The translations under genes were made by a program, and so were the position numbers. Below, in pieces: positions 45,546 through 57,182 of a stretch of 64,000 nucleotides of DNA. Position 1 is the first letter of the stretch; every line of letters begins with the position of its first letter. The DNA comes from Elymus sibiricus (taxonomy: Eukaryota > Streptophyta > Magnoliopsida > Poales > Poaceae), in contig CM077665.1 in assembly GCA_039707655.1 (NCBI GenBank), positions 312,914,486 through 312,978,485 on the forward strand, written 5' to 3'. The notes beneath the pieces were generated by a model, which was given only the letters and a program-made list of their open reading frames with translations, was not told the DNA's origin and searched no databases.

Positions 45546-47096
45546 TGACATGGCTTGGACTGCGTCGGTATTTCCCCAAAGAGGAAGGGATGATGCAGCA
45601 TAGCGACGGTAAGTATTTCCCTCAGTTATGAAACCAAGGTTATCGAACCAGTAGGAGGATCACCACCACCCAATAAGCAGCACCTGCACACAAACAACAA
45701 ATACTTGCAACCCGACGCGAAAGAGAGGTTGTCAATCTCTCTACGGTAAATAGATAGATTAGGTAGTGATAGATAGGAGAGATAGATCTCTCAAGAACAC
45801 AAATAAAAAGAGTAAATATGCAGCAATATATTTTTGGGTTTTTGGTTTTGTACATCTGAAAACAAAGATTGCAAAAAACGTAGTTCGGAAAGCAATATGA
45901 TAGGAAAAGTAGACCCGGGGGCCGTAGGGTTCACTAGTGGCTTCTCTCATGAGTATAGTGCACGGTGGGTGAACAAATTACTGTTGGGCAATTGATAGAA
46001 AATCGAATAGTCATGACGATATCCAAGGCGAAGATCAGTATATAGGCATCATGTCCAAGATAGATAGATCGACTCCTGCCTGCATCTACCTCTATTACTC
46101 CACACATCGACCGCTATCCAGCATGCATCTAGTGTATTAAGTTTATGGAAAAACGGAGTAATGCAATAAGAACGATGACATGATGTAGACAAGATCTATT
46201 CATGTAGGAATAGACCCCATCTTGTTATCCTTAATAGCAACGATACATGCGTGTCTTGCTGCCCTTCTGTCACTCGGAAAGAACACCGCAAGATCGAACC
46301 CATCACAAAGCACCTCTTCCCATGGCAAGAAAAATCGATCTAGTCAGCCTAACTAAACCAAAGATTCGAAGAAGAAATACGATCCTATAAGCAATCATGC
46401 ATATAAGAGATCAAAGAAGACTCAAATAATATTCATGGATAGAAACTGATCATGAACTCAAAATTCATCGGAAAGTTTACATCAAATAGATCTCCAAGAG
46501 ACCATTGTATTGAGAATCATAAGAGAGAGAGGAAGCCATCTAGCTACTGCCTACGGACCCGAAGGTCAATGGTGGACTACTCACGCATCATCGGAGAGGC
46601 ACCTATGAGGAAGATGAACCCCTCCGTGATGGTGTTTAGATTGGATCTCGAGATTCTGGAACTTGCGGCGGCTGGAATTGTGTTTCGTCGACTCCTCTAG
46701 GGTTTTTGGATTTCTAGGAATTTATAAGCCTGATAGTCGGTTGAGGGGGTGCCGGAGGTGCCCAGCACCCACCAGGCCGCGCCAGGGGGCCTCTAGCGCG
46801 CCCTGGTGGGGGCTGGCCATCCTGGGGCCCCTCTGCTGGTGTTCTTTGGCCCATCTGGTTTCTTCTGATCTGGAAAATATCCACAAAAATCCCCGCAGTG
46901 TTCTATCTCCGTCTGGTACTGATTTTCTACGAAGTAAAAAACAAGCAAAAACAACAACTGGCACTTTGGCACTATGTCAATAGGTTAGTCCCAAAAAATG
47001 ATATAAAGTTGTAATAAAATGATTGTAAAACATCCAAGAATGATAATATAACAGCATGGAACAAGCAAAAATTATAGATACGTTGGAGACGTATCA
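45546..47096 (-). repeat. E2 5' LTR (1551 bp)
   Basis: Starts at 47096 with TGATACGTCTCCAACG and ends at 45546 with CCATGTCA (minus). Includes the CTATAAATTCC TATA region near 46725. Confidence 0.9.
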
Positions 47097-47101
47097 ATCA
47101 C

Positions 47102-48161
47102 GTCCAAGATAAGTAGACCGACTCCTGCCTACATCTACCACTATTACTCCACACATCAACCGCTATCCAACATGCGTCTAGTGTATTAAGTTCATGTAAA
47201 AGCGGAGTAATGCAATAAGAAAGATGACATGATGTAGACAAGATCTATTCATGTAGGAATAGACTCCATCTTGTTATCCTTAATGGCAACGATACATGCG
47301 TGCCTTGCTGCCCCTTCTGTCACTGGGAAAGGACACCGCAAGATCGAACCCATCACAAAGCACCTCTTCCCATGGCAAGAAAAATCGATCTAGTCGGCCT
47401 AACTAAACCAAAGATTCGAAGAAGAAATACGAGGCTATAAGTAATCATGCATATAAGAGATCAAAGAAGACTCAAATAATATTCATGGATATAAACTGAT
47501 CATGAACTCAAAAATCATCGGATCCCAACAAACACACCGCAAAAGTTTACATCAAATAGATTTCCAAGAGACCATTGTATTGAGAATCAAAATAGAGAGA
47601 GGAAGCCATCCTGCTACTGCCTATGGACCCGTAGGTCTATGGTGGACTACTCACGCATCATCGGAGAGGCACCTATGAAGAAGATGAACCCCTCTGTGAT
47701 GGTGTTAGATTGGATCTTGAGGCTCTGGAACTTGCTGCGATTGGATGTGTTTTTCGTCGACTCCCCTAGGGTTTTCTGAATATTTGGGTATTTATAGGCA
47801 TCAGAGGTGGTGCAGGGGGTCCCGTGGAGGGCACAACCCATCAAGGCGCGGGGGCCCCCAGGCGCGCCCTGGTGGGTTGTGGCCTCCACAGCCCACCTCT
47901 CTGGCACTTCTTTGGCCCACTGGGTGTCTTCTGGTCCAAAAAAAACTCCAAAAAGTTCCATCGCAATTGGACTCCGTTTGGTACTGATATTCTGCGAAGT
48001 AAAAAACAACCATAAACAGCAAGTGGCACTTTGGCACTATGTCAATAGGTTAGTCCCAAAAAATGATATAAAGTTCCTATAAAGTGATTGCAAAACATCC
48101 AAGAATGATAATATAACAGCATGGAACAAGCAAAAATTATAGATGTGTTGGAGACGTATCA
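47102..48161 (-). repeat. E1 right LTR, second fragment
   Basis: Continues collinearly from 39278 and ends at 48161 with the family start TGATACGTCTCCAAC (minus). E3 gag resumes at 48162. Confidence 0.87.
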
Positions 48162-48745
48162 ATTTCTCGCTTGAGTGACTTGATATTTAGAATTAGTAAT
48201 GATGTTAGAGGCGTAGGAAAACATGCCTCCATGGTTCAAACCAAGTTAGAACAAGTTGCTAAATCTCAAAAAGAATTGCTTGATGAAATGAATAATAATA
48301 TGAATGATTTTGCTGCTAGAGTAGTAACTAGAGGAGGTAGAATGACCCAAGAACCTCTCTATCATGAGGGTCATCCTAAAAGAATTGAACAAGACTCTCA
48401 GAGAATGAACATTGATGCACCTAGTCCTTCTAAAAAGAAAAAGAAAAATAAAAATGGTAGGACTTTGCATACCTCTAGTGAACCTAAGATAGAAAACCTC
48501 CTAAAGATAATGATGTCTCTATTTCTGATGCTGAAACTCAATCTGGTAATGAAAATTCACCTAGTGATAATGAAAATAATAATGATGATGTTCATGCAGA
48601 TACTAAACCAAACAATGGTAAAGAAACAGATAATGATGTTGAAATAGAGCCTGCTATTGATCTTGATAACCCACAACCTAAAAATAAACGATATGATAAA
48701 AGAGACTTTGTGGCTAGAAAACATGGTAAAGAAAGAGAGCCATAG
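48162..48745 (+). pseudogene. E3 gag, C-terminal part
   Basis: Resumes the frame cut at 8136: RLSDLIFRISNDVRG, a Lys/Gln-rich coiled segment (LEQVAKSQKELLDEMNNN), a basic cluster (SKKKKKNKN, near 48435) and an acidic Asp/Asn-rich tail after a frame change near 48495. A TAG at 48743 ends it, 15 bp before the protease Met in the same frame. No zinc knuckle is visible. Confidence 0.7.
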
Positions 48746-48757
48746 GTTCAGAAACCC

Positions 48758-49411
48758 ATGCCCTTTCCACCTAAACTATCTAAGAAAAAGGATGATGAAG
48801 AATTTGAACGCTTTGCTGAAATGATTAGGCCAGTCTTTTTGTGCACCCGCTTAACTGATATCTTAAAGATGGCCCCTTATGCAAAATACATGAAGGACAT
48901 CATCACTAATAAAAGAAAGATACCTGAAGCTGAAATCTCCACCATGCTTGCTAATTATTCTTTTAAGGATGGAGTACCTAAAAAACTTGGAGATCCTGGA
49001 ATACCAACTATACCTGGCTCCATTAAAACAAATTATGTCAAAACTGCTTTGTGTGATTTGGGAGTTGGTGTTATTGTTATGCCTTTCTCCTTATATAAAA
49101 GACTTGATTTGAATAAACTCACACCTATTGAAATATCATTACAAATGGCTGACAAATCAACTGCCATACCTATCGGTATTGGTGAGGATGTGCCCGTTGT
49201 TGTTGCAAATGTTACTATCTTAACAGACTTTGTTATTCTTGAGACGCCCAAGGACGAAAACATGTCGATTATCCTTGGTAGACCCTTTTTCAATACTGCA
49301 GGGGCTGTTATTGATTGCAATAAAAGCGTCACTTTTCATATCAATGGTAATGAGCATACGGTGCACTTTCCGAAGAAACAATTCCAAGTGAATGGTATAA
49401 ATGTTATTTAA
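48758..49411 (+). CDS. E3 aspartic protease domain, Athila type
   Basis: 217 residues in one frame. The N-terminal part (FERFAEMIRPVFLCTRLTDIL) is the usual Athila gag-protease link. The active-site region reads CDLGVGVIVMPFSLYKRL, with Val where relatives have Ala after DLG; SIILGRPFFNTAGAVID is the second block. It would cut gag. A stop at 49411 ends it and no RT motif (such as YIDD or YMDD) follows on this strand. Confidence 0.78.
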   Translation: MPFPPKLSKKKDDEEFERFAEMIRPVFLCTRLTDILKMAPYAKYMKDIITNKRKIPEAEISTMLANYSFKDGVPKKLGDPGIPTIPGSIKTNYVKTALCDLGVGVIVMPFSLYKRLDLNKLTPIEISLQMADKSTAIPIGIGEDVPVVVANVTILTDFVILETPKDENMSIILGRPFFNTAGAVIDCNKSVTFHINGNEHTVHFPKKQFQVNGINVI

Positions 49412-50296
49412 GAATCTCTGACACTCACTATTGGAAGTTTTCAACTACCTTTACCTACTGCCAAAAAGAAATATGACATACTTATTGTTGGGGATATGCA
49501 TATCCCCATTGAGGTAACTTAGTGTTTTACGAAAGTTCTTCGGTTTCATGCTAATCAAAAGTGGTTGTTAATAAGACTTGATCAACCTTATTAATGGATC
49601 ATTTTTGAGAGGTATGAAGTTGATGAATCTAGTAGGCACAACCTTCTGCTCCCACCTTTTGTTTTTATTCTTCTTAGTCAAATAAAATGTTTATCCTGTT
49701 TTCTGTTTTCTCTGTGCAATAGAAAATGACCCAAAAATAAAAGTTCTCAGAATGTTCAAAAAATTTGACACGATTTTTTTTTCTGAATATTTCTGAATTT
49801 CTGGTGCAAATAACATGAGAGGGGGTGCACCTGGTGTCCACAAGACACCAGGGTGCGCCAGCAGCCCCAAGCGCGCCCTGGTGGGTTGTGGTCCCCATGT
49901 GGGTCCTCTCACTTAGCCCTTTAGCCCATGTCATCTCCTAGCTCCAGAAAAAAATCACCATAGCTCTCACTCCTGTGTTCTTGCTCTCAAACCCGCGGAT
50001 TTCGATCTCTTTGCTCGAAGCTCCGTTTTTGAAACTGTTTTGGGGGATTGCTACTTGGTATGTGACTCCTCCATTGCTCCAATTAGTTTTTGATTTAGTG
50101 GTTTATTTAGAATAATTAGCTACTCTTGGTGCTGCTGTAGATGGGCTTGCATGTTGAATTCTTAGAGTTCTAAGTAGTTTGAATGCTTAATATGACCTCT
50201 ATGCATCCTTAGGAGTAGTTGCTCTCAATCTTACGAAGTTTTGTTGACAAAAAAATTGAAGACTAAAATTTTAAGAAATTTAATTATAGGAATAAG
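49412..50296 (+). other. E3 spacer, protease to ATHILA ORF-1
   Basis: No supported gene. Just after the protease, peptide traces in other frames suggest decayed pol spacer. A GC-rich patch (49818-49890) holds the inverted repeat CTGGTGTC/GACACCAG and GCGCGCCCTGGTGGGTTGTGG-like words also found in the E1/E2 LTRs. The last 300 bp look like a leader for the next ORF. Confidence 0.55.
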
Positions 50297-51247
50297 ATGG
50301 ATTTCTTTAGGAAGTTTTCCTCCAGGAAGAATGCTAAAGGAGTCATTGGGGAATCATCGGAGAATGACCACTATACTCCGAGAACGGCGGAGGTACGGCC
50401 GTGCGAATGGCCACATAATGCCTTTATGGAGGAGGACGGGTTCCATCAAGAGTTTTCCCAATTCGTTGCAAATGCTGGGCTGACCGACTTCCTTGCAACT
50501 AAGTGTGACCAACACCAGCTCCTTACAAATTCCTTTGTGCAAAGTTTTCATTTTCTGAGTAAGAATAATCCTCCTGAGGTGCAGTTTAAGCTATATGTTG
50601 AAACTCAGAAGATACCGCTCACTGACTTTTGTGACATATGCTTGATCCCTTCTGATGGGGAATTAAGAGAGCCTAGACCAGCGGAGTTTGAGGACTTTCT
50701 CCTCACTTTAACAGTGGGTGATGAAAGAAGCATGTCAAATGCCACTGCCACCAGTTTGCATTTTCCTTCTGTGCATTACTTTGCGTTGTTCATCGCGAAG
50801 TGTTTAACCGCTAGGGAGAAGGTTGGTGCACTCAGTGCCCCCGACTTCGCCATTTTACGCCGCGCTCTGCACAATCATCACACCTTTAACATGGGGGCTA
50901 TTATTGCACGTCGCTTACACCTTAACAGAACTAAGGGCAAGATACATGGTGGTATTTATGCTACTCATTTAGCGAGACACTTTAATGTTCAGATTCGCCC
51001 ACATGATTATCCCTTGTCCCAAGTTTATCTAGATCACAAGGCATTGCAGGATCATCAATTTATTGATGCAGCTGACTCTCTTCATAACATTCTCTACAAA
51101 TTAGTATTCAGCATCAGTACCCGAGATGTTATCCCGTTGCGTGCACCTGCTTTGTTTGATTCTACTGCCAGGAACGGATTCAGGATCATGCCAGAGGACA
51201 TTACAGCCTACCGGAACAACCTAGCAGTGGCTGAGGAGGAGCCCTAG
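50297..51247 (+). CDS. ATHILA ORF-1-like protein
   Basis: 316-residue intact frame from ATG 50297 to TAG 51247. Segments such as FLLTLTVGDERSMSNA, FALFIAKCLTAREKVGALSAPDFAILRRAL and GGIYATHLARHFNVQIR match the style of the ATHILA ORF-1 family (Pfam PF03078), carried between pol and the 3' LTR of Athila elements where an envelope-like gene sits in some relatives. Its function is unknown; no signal peptide or membrane segment is seen, so an envelope role is not supported. It is intact while gag is broken, which could be chance or conservation. Confidence 0.75.
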   Translation: MDFFRKFSSRKNAKGVIGESSENDHYTPRTAEVRPCEWPHNAFMEEDGFHQEFSQFVANAGLTDFLATKCDQHQLLTNSFVQSFHFLSKNNPPEVQFKLYVETQKIPLTDFCDICLIPSDGELREPRPAEFEDFLLTLTVGDERSMSNATATSLHFPSVHYFALFIAKCLTAREKVGALSAPDFAILRRALHNHHTFNMGAIIARRLHLNRTKGKIHGGIYATHLARHFNVQIRPHDYPLSQVYLDHKALQDHQFIDAADSLHNILYKLVFSISTRDVIPLRAPALFDSTARNGFRIMPEDITAYRNNLAVAEEEP

Positions 51248-52193
51248 GAATAGGACGCTCAGGTGCCGTCGCCACCACACTTCAACTTAGGACCGGATGG
51301 CTATTATGGATGGTGATTACCAAGCTAGGCCAAAAGCCTAAGCTTGGGAGAGTACGTATTTCCACTGACATTATATTCATGTTTACACATTTCATTCCAG
51401 TTGTCGGTGTCCACACTTTTTCATTGTATGATCCATGCTAGATTTATTTTCTTGCTTCATTCCTGCGTGTTTGAAAAACTTTGAGAAAATCCAAAATTAT
51501 TTCCTAGTTCTTTTCGGTTTTTCTTTCTAGTTTAAATTAATTGTAGTAGCAAAAGAAAACCCAAAAATATTTCTCGTTTCTTCTTTTACTTGTTGGGAGC
51601 TCTCTCGTGTAAATAGTTTTTCTTGTTTTTGTTTTTCCCTCTTTAATTTGTTTTCTTTTTGAAAAACCAAAAACTCAAAAAATATTTCAGTGTGTTTCTC
51701 TGAAATTCTTTTCCTTTTATTTGAGTCGTACCAAGGAGAAGACCACAATGAAAATGTTGAGTGGCTCTCATATGCATTATTGTTAATCTAACAAAGTGCC
51801 CATGTTACTTTGTCTTCTCCTCTTGAATAAAATGTTTGCAGATTCTAGCTTAGTCCACAGCACTCTTGCACTATTATGTTTTTCATATCATTTGGTCGTG
51901 CAAGTGAAAGGTAATAATAACGATATTTGACGAAGTGACTGTGGCAGAGAGAAGCGGGTATGAACTCAACTTGTTTTTGTTTTTGTAAATATGTTTAACC
52001 TAGTATCCATGATTCAGCATATTATGATCAAACATGTTTGCAATGACAATTAGAGATTATAGTTGCTCATGCCATGCTTAAGTAGCTAGGAGTGGATAAT
52101 GATTTATCTTGGATGTCAACATGCATTAAAATGATTGTGATGTAGTATGATGATATGGTATCCTCCTCTGAACGTTCGAAGTGGCTTGACTTG
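51248..52193 (+). other. E3 3' noncoding region, first part
   Basis: Begins soon after ORF-1 with AGCTAGGCCAAAAGCCTAAG and GCTTGGGAGAGTACG, a purine-rich motif with an AGGC/GCCT inverted repeat. T-rich stretches follow. No gene. Interrupted at 52193 by the solo LTR. Confidence 0.65.
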
Positions 52194-53068
52194 TGTCGGT
52201 GCACTAGTATAGGGGTACCCAGTGCCCCTGACTTATGCATAGGCGGTAGTAGCAGAACCCATCGACGTTCATGCAATCCCAACAAGACCAGACTCCAACA
52301 AGCCCGATGAGGCAGCCCAAGCCTGGACTACAACGCACCAAGTGCCCCCCTCGGAGGCTGTCGGGGACCAAGATATGCACACCTTCCCGAAGACCCGGCA
52401 AGCCATCCCCCGGCAGGCGCGAGCCAACCGGCCACCGCTCCACCGCATCGCTATGCCTGTCACTTGTTGATGCGGTGTCGAGCCCTCAGGCGGCTAATTA
52501 GCTCTCGCTAAGTACGTCGCGACACATCGGAATGCAAGTTATACTCAGTTGACACCCGCCCTGCAGCGTGTCAAGACGATAAGCAACGACCGGCCTAGCG
52601 ATGGCAAGAGCTTGCTGAGGATGCACCCCCAAGTGCCACCAAGGCAGGTAATCATGGTATTTTTTCCTAAATGCTAGAGCTAGGTATGATAGCTCTGCTA
52701 AGCTATCCAATCGATAGATAATGACTTTTTTGCCATTGTGGTAACCCCTTGCACTATAAAAGGAGGCCCAAGGCTACCTAGCTGGGGATTCGGACCCCCG
52801 AACACTTGTACTCACGTAGCAGCTCTTTCCCCGACAGCATCCCTTGCCGGGGTGAGGCGCTGTGCGTTTCTTCGTGTTCCTCTAATCAATCCACCAAAAA
52901 GCAGGAGTAGGATTTTACGCTTAGCAGCGGCCCGAACCTGGGTAAATGCATGTGTCCTGATCGTCGCGCCGTCTCATGTTCTCCGCTCTTTGTGCAACGT
53001 GACCCCCCTTGCCGAACCACAAGGGACCTCTGGTCCCATAGGAGATCGTGAGCATCCGTGCCCCGACA
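52194..53068 (+). repeat. Solo LTR, Gypsy (related to the Tat LTR), 875 bp
   Basis: TGTCGGTGCACTAG...CCCCGACA with no internal region on either side. Flanks ACTTG (52189-52193) and TCTTG (53069-53073) fit a 5-bp target duplication with one change. TATA box TATAAAA (52755-52761) before AGGAGGCCCAAGG, and GCGGCCCGAACCTGGGTAAA further on, match the Tat LTR at 5367-6227. Solo LTRs arise by recombination between the two LTRs of an element. Confidence 0.88.
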
Positions 53069-54227
53069 TCTTGGCACAAGTTCATGCATGTAGTTGAATC
53101 AAAACCAACATAGACTTCATGATATTTATGCTCATGGTGTCCATATCCTACTCAAGCTAGTATTCAATGTTGATTATGCATAATGCATGCTCATGACCGT
53201 TTTTGCTCTCTAGCTGGCCGCTTCTCAACCTATTCGCTAGCCTTCACCTGTAATAAGCGGGAATAATGCTTGTACGTCAAAATCCTTAAACCAACGTTAT
53301 TCCAGATGAGTCCACTATATCTACCTATATGCGGTATTACCCTACCATTCCAAGTAAATTTGCATGTGCCACCTCTAAAAATTCAAATGAACATCTGTTT
53401 TGTGTGCCTGGACCCCTCATGGAGCGATAGGGGGCGGTCAGTATCTTCCATGTTAAGCGGGTTATTCTCCTGATGAGTGTTTATTCACTCGTCCTTGCAC
53501 GAGAGGGGCGGTAATAGGGATTCCCAGTCCCGAAATCAAAAATTGCAAATAATTAAACAAAACTCCCCCATGAATGTTGTTGGTATGGATGGTACCCTTG
53601 GATTCGGCTAGCCGTGGAGTGTGTTTGTTGGTGGCGGGGGAGTAAACATTTACTTTTACCGCTTGGGAACCCCTCGCTAATGTATTTAGCATGGAAGATA
53701 TTGATAACTCTTGGTCGTAACGTTGTTAGGAAGGGTGTACCTCCCAAAAAATTATATTTATCTCTGCTTTAAGCTTTGACCTCTGGCACCTCTGCAAATC
53801 CCTGCTTCCCTCTGCGAAGGGACTATCTATTTAGTTTTATGTTAAGTCATCACGTTCTCAAATAAGCGCCAGATCTGAGAGCACTATTGTCATCCTCATG
53901 CATTGTGTATAGTTAATGTTGGGTGCAGCATGACTGTTTCTTTTCTACCATGAATTACAATGTTTAGTCGTTGCTTGAACTTTGGAGGTGCTCTGCATTT
54001 ATGTTTTGCGGTCTCAGAAAGGGCTAGCGAGATACCACTGTTGTCATATTATATCTTGATTGTTTTGACAAAGTGTTTGCATTTGAGATATTTTATTATT
54101 GCTCGCTAGTTGCTTATGCCATTGATATGAGTTAATATAATTTTTAAGAGTTATTGCTAACATGGTTTGTCAAAATCTTTGCTGAAAACCTGGGTGCTAC
54201 TTAAGCATATATATGTAAACAAGAACT
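53069..54227 (+). other. E3 3' noncoding region, second part
   Basis: Related to reverse-complement stretches of E1 and E2 noncoding DNA (for example TATATGCGGTATTACC near 53320 and the GTGTTTATTCACT region near 53478). Confirms E3 belongs to the same broad family. No polypurine tract or 3' LTR is reached. Confidence 0.65.
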
Positions 54228-54507
54228 TGTTACGTCTCCAACATATCTATAATTTTTGCTTGTTCCATGCTGTTATACTATCATTCTTGGATGTCTTACA
54301 ATCATTTTATAGCAACTTTATATCATTTTTTGGGACTAACCTGTTGACATAGTGTCAAAGTGCCAGTTGCTGTTTTTGCTTGTTTTTTACTTCGCAGAAC
54401 TTCAGTACCAAACGGAGTCCAATCGCGACAAAACTTTTTGGAGATTTTTTTGGGCCAGAAGACATCCAGTGGGCCAAAGAAGTGCCAGAGGGGAGGGTCG
54501 AGGAGAC
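54228..54507 (+). repeat. E4: 5' fragment of an Athila/Sabrina-like LTR
   Basis: Starts TGTTACGTCTCCAACATATC, a diverged form of the TGATACGTCTCC start, and runs about 280 bp collinear with the U3 of E1/E2 (opposite strand) before breaking at TGTAACGCCC. No polypurine tract precedes it, so it is the left end of a separate insertion in E3. The remainder must lie right of the window. Confidence 0.7.
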
Positions 54508-57182
54508 CTGTAACGCCCAAGATGCGATTCTATCCTTATTTTGGCATGAGGGCCTCGACAGGGATAGAAGCGCATCTCGTCGTTTCGCAAGAATGGATAT
54601 CATTACAAGTACATGTAAAGAAGAGATGAGCATATGGAATTGGCTTACACTCGCCACAAGCTACATCAATATCACATCAATACAACAACATAGCCAAACA
54701 TCATACAAAAGAGCAAGGTCCGACTACGGACGACATCAAACGATAAAATGACATCCACCCTTGCTATCCCAGGCTGCCGTCCCGGAACCCATCCTAGATC
54801 GATGAAGAAGAAGAACTCCAAATCAAAACAAGCATCGCACTCATGTCAAATCACCACATTACCTGTACCTGCAACTGTTGTTGTAGTAATCTGTGAGCCA
54901 CGGGGACTCGACAATCTAATTTCCAAGGGTATCAAGACTATTAAAGCTTAATGGGTGACGTATGGTTAAGTGGTGAGGCTGCAGCAAGCACTGAGCATTT
55001 ATTTGAGTGGCTAACTTACGAGTACAATAATAAAGGGGGAAGATCGTCGCATAAACGGACGTGGACTAGTAATGATCTCTAAGAGATCCTGAACACCTAC
55101 GTACGATCAAACATAACCCCACCGTGTTCTCTCTCGGTTCAGAAATCACGAGAAGAGACAGTCACGGTTACGCACACGATTGGTGTATTTTATTTGAGTT
55201 TACTTCAAGTTTGCTATGACCGGGTGTTAAACAAAGTTTCCAAGTTGCCACGTAACTGCAGGCACGACTTTCCAAAAGATTTAACCCTGCAGGGGTGCTC
55301 CAACTCATCCATCACAAACTAACCACACGCCGCGTTGGAATTCCTCAACCGCAGAATCACCCGTAGTATTTGCGAAATCCCGATGGAAAATCTCAACTTC
55401 GAGATAGCCCGAAGTGTCGTCGAAATCCCGCGCACAAGACGTTCGTGAAAGGTAAAACAAATCCAGCAAGTCCGCCCGACATGCCGACAATCCCGATAGG
55501 AGCCGCGTATCTCGTTCTCAGGGCACAACCGGATGGGTCACACTACGAGTCAAACCAAACCCCGAGTTTCCCCGCGGTGGCCCCGCAGTCTGCCCGTTTG
55601 GGACCAACACCATTAGCACTGGCCCCCCTGTATTATGTTGATTAATCCATGGGTAGCGCTAACTCCCTATGCATTACTAATGGTGTTCAGTATTATTATG
55701 TTGAGCAAATGTAGTACCAATGTTGGGCCTTGCCAGACAAGTTTTATCCTAAAACGAAAATCAAGGGGGTCCCCATAACAACCCCGAGCATGTTAGGAGC
55801 GCTCAATATGGAACATAACACCGGTTCACAAGTAACTAGGGCGGCAAGAGTGGAACAAAACACCGAGAAAAAGGCCAAGCCTTCCACCCTTTACCAAGTA
55901 TATATCTGCATTAAATTAAATAGCAATAATATTGTGATATAACAAAAGGATATCCATGTTGACACATGGATCAACTTGCACCTGGAACTAGCAACGCTAT
56001 AAGAAGGGCTGAGCAAGCGGTAACATAGCCAAACAATGGTTTGCTGGGATGTGGAGGGGTTAGAGGCTTATCATGGCATTTGAGAGGCTTGACAAACAAG
56101 TGGTAGGTAGCGTGACAGCGATAGAAACGAGACAACTAGCATGGCAATGATAGTAGTGGTATCCAGGGAAATGGTCATCTTGCCTGAGATCCCGCTTGGA
56201 AGAAGAATGAATCCATAAAGAAGACGAGCCAACGTAGTCGAACGAATCCTCACACTTTGAATGTTTTCGGAACTCTATCGACAAGAAGCAATCCGAAAAC
56301 AACAATCAACACCTGAACAACACCACAACATATGCATGACATGATGCGCAAACAAACATGATGCATGTTCGGTTTAATTATGCAAGGCATGGAAATCACA
56401 ACAACCAATTACTACACATTAAGTGAAGTTCAATATGCAGACGAAACTCCACGTTCGAATCATTTAGTTCACTCACATTTATTTACACATCAATATTAAA
56501 TGTTGTTTAACATGGGTGGTCATGGCATAAGGCAAAAATAGAATTAAGCATTCTAAATGGAGAAGGAGAACATGCATATAACAAAATAATAACTCTCTAT
56601 ATTAAGAGGAATGTGGTTAATGTTGTTTAAGTAAACAATCATTTTAAATGTTGTTCAACATGACAAGAGGTGAAGCATAAACCACTACATCATCTAGGCT
56701 TTTTAAATGAGGCCGGAAGCAACATATAGTATTTCCGAAACGACCTCATATGCTATTTATGAATTCGGTCCAGATTTGTATTAAACATATTTTATTGTTG
56801 TTAAACAACAAAATAAAGTGCACCAAGTTATTCTACACATTTTTCTAGTCAAGATACATATGTGGATCATTCAAATCGGAGCTACGATTATTTAGTTATG
56901 ACAAAAACCGTTTTAGCATGGCATTTGTGCAAATTAAATGCAAATAGCAATTTAAACAATTTTAACACGGGTGAAAGTTGCATAATATGAAACTACATAA
57001 AAATCAAAGCATACTGCATATATAACACGCTTTATTTCGATGCACGAGTATTTCGTTATTACAATTTTAGAAAAAAAAACAATGACAAAACTGTTAATAT
57101 GCATGTCCTGTGTATTGCTGAAATTCGCATAGGCAAAGAAAAAAATAACTAGGCCATATCTGGAAGCACAAAAAAAATATGA

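Larger units (their letters stand above)
39279..47096 (-). mobile_element. E2: non-autonomous Athila/Sabrina-like element, two LTRs (7818 bp)
   Basis: Complete minus-strand element inserted in the right LTR of its relative E1, with target duplication ATCAC at 39274-39278 and 47097-47101. It has LTRs 39279-40747 and 45546-47096, a primer site, a broken gag, a protease, and 2.5 kb of 3' noncoding DNA. No RT, RNase H or integrase is present between protease and the 3' noncoding region, so it would need enzymes in trans. LTRs are alike apart from a segment missing from the left copy. Confidence 0.92.
8137..48161 (-). mobile_element. E1: internally deleted Athila/Sabrina-like element with nested insertions
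   Basis: Minus-strand element inserted in E3 gag. Its own pieces are the left (3') LTR 8137-8221, 25687-26534 and 35396-35910, the internal region 35911-38769, and the right (5') LTR 38770-39278 and 47102-48161. Flanking 5-mers ATTGC (8132-8136) and ATTTC (48162-48166) fit a target duplication with one later change. The net element is about 5.9 kb with only 2.86 kb inside. Its coding region is reduced to about 60 codons. E2, the Angela element and the Sirevirus array are all inserted in its LTRs. Confidence 0.85.
6228..54227 (+). mobile_element. E3: Athila-type Gypsy element, backbone of the window
   Basis: Outer element into which most others are inserted. Its own sequence is 6228-8136, 48162-52193 and 53069-54227. 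Plus-strand order: end of 5' LTR, tRNA-Asp primer site, gag, protease, ATHILA ORF-1-like gene, long 3' noncoding region. No reverse transcriptase, RNase H or integrase motif lies between protease and ORF-1 (only 886 bp), so pol has been lost or was absent. The 3' LTR is not reached before E4 interrupts at 54228. Several frameshifts and stops mark it as old. Confidence 0.75.

Noticed and set aside
44306..45601. 431-codon frame taken from its first Met
   Set aside because: The first 92 codons run through the LTR end and primer site; the gag start at 45325 is preferred. The C-terminal Ile-rich stretch is out-of-frame reading of an Asn-rich linker, not a membrane segment.
50297..51247. Envelope-like role for the ORF after the protease
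   Set aside because: No signal peptide or transmembrane segment is visible; resemblance is to ATHILA ORF-1, whose role is unknown.
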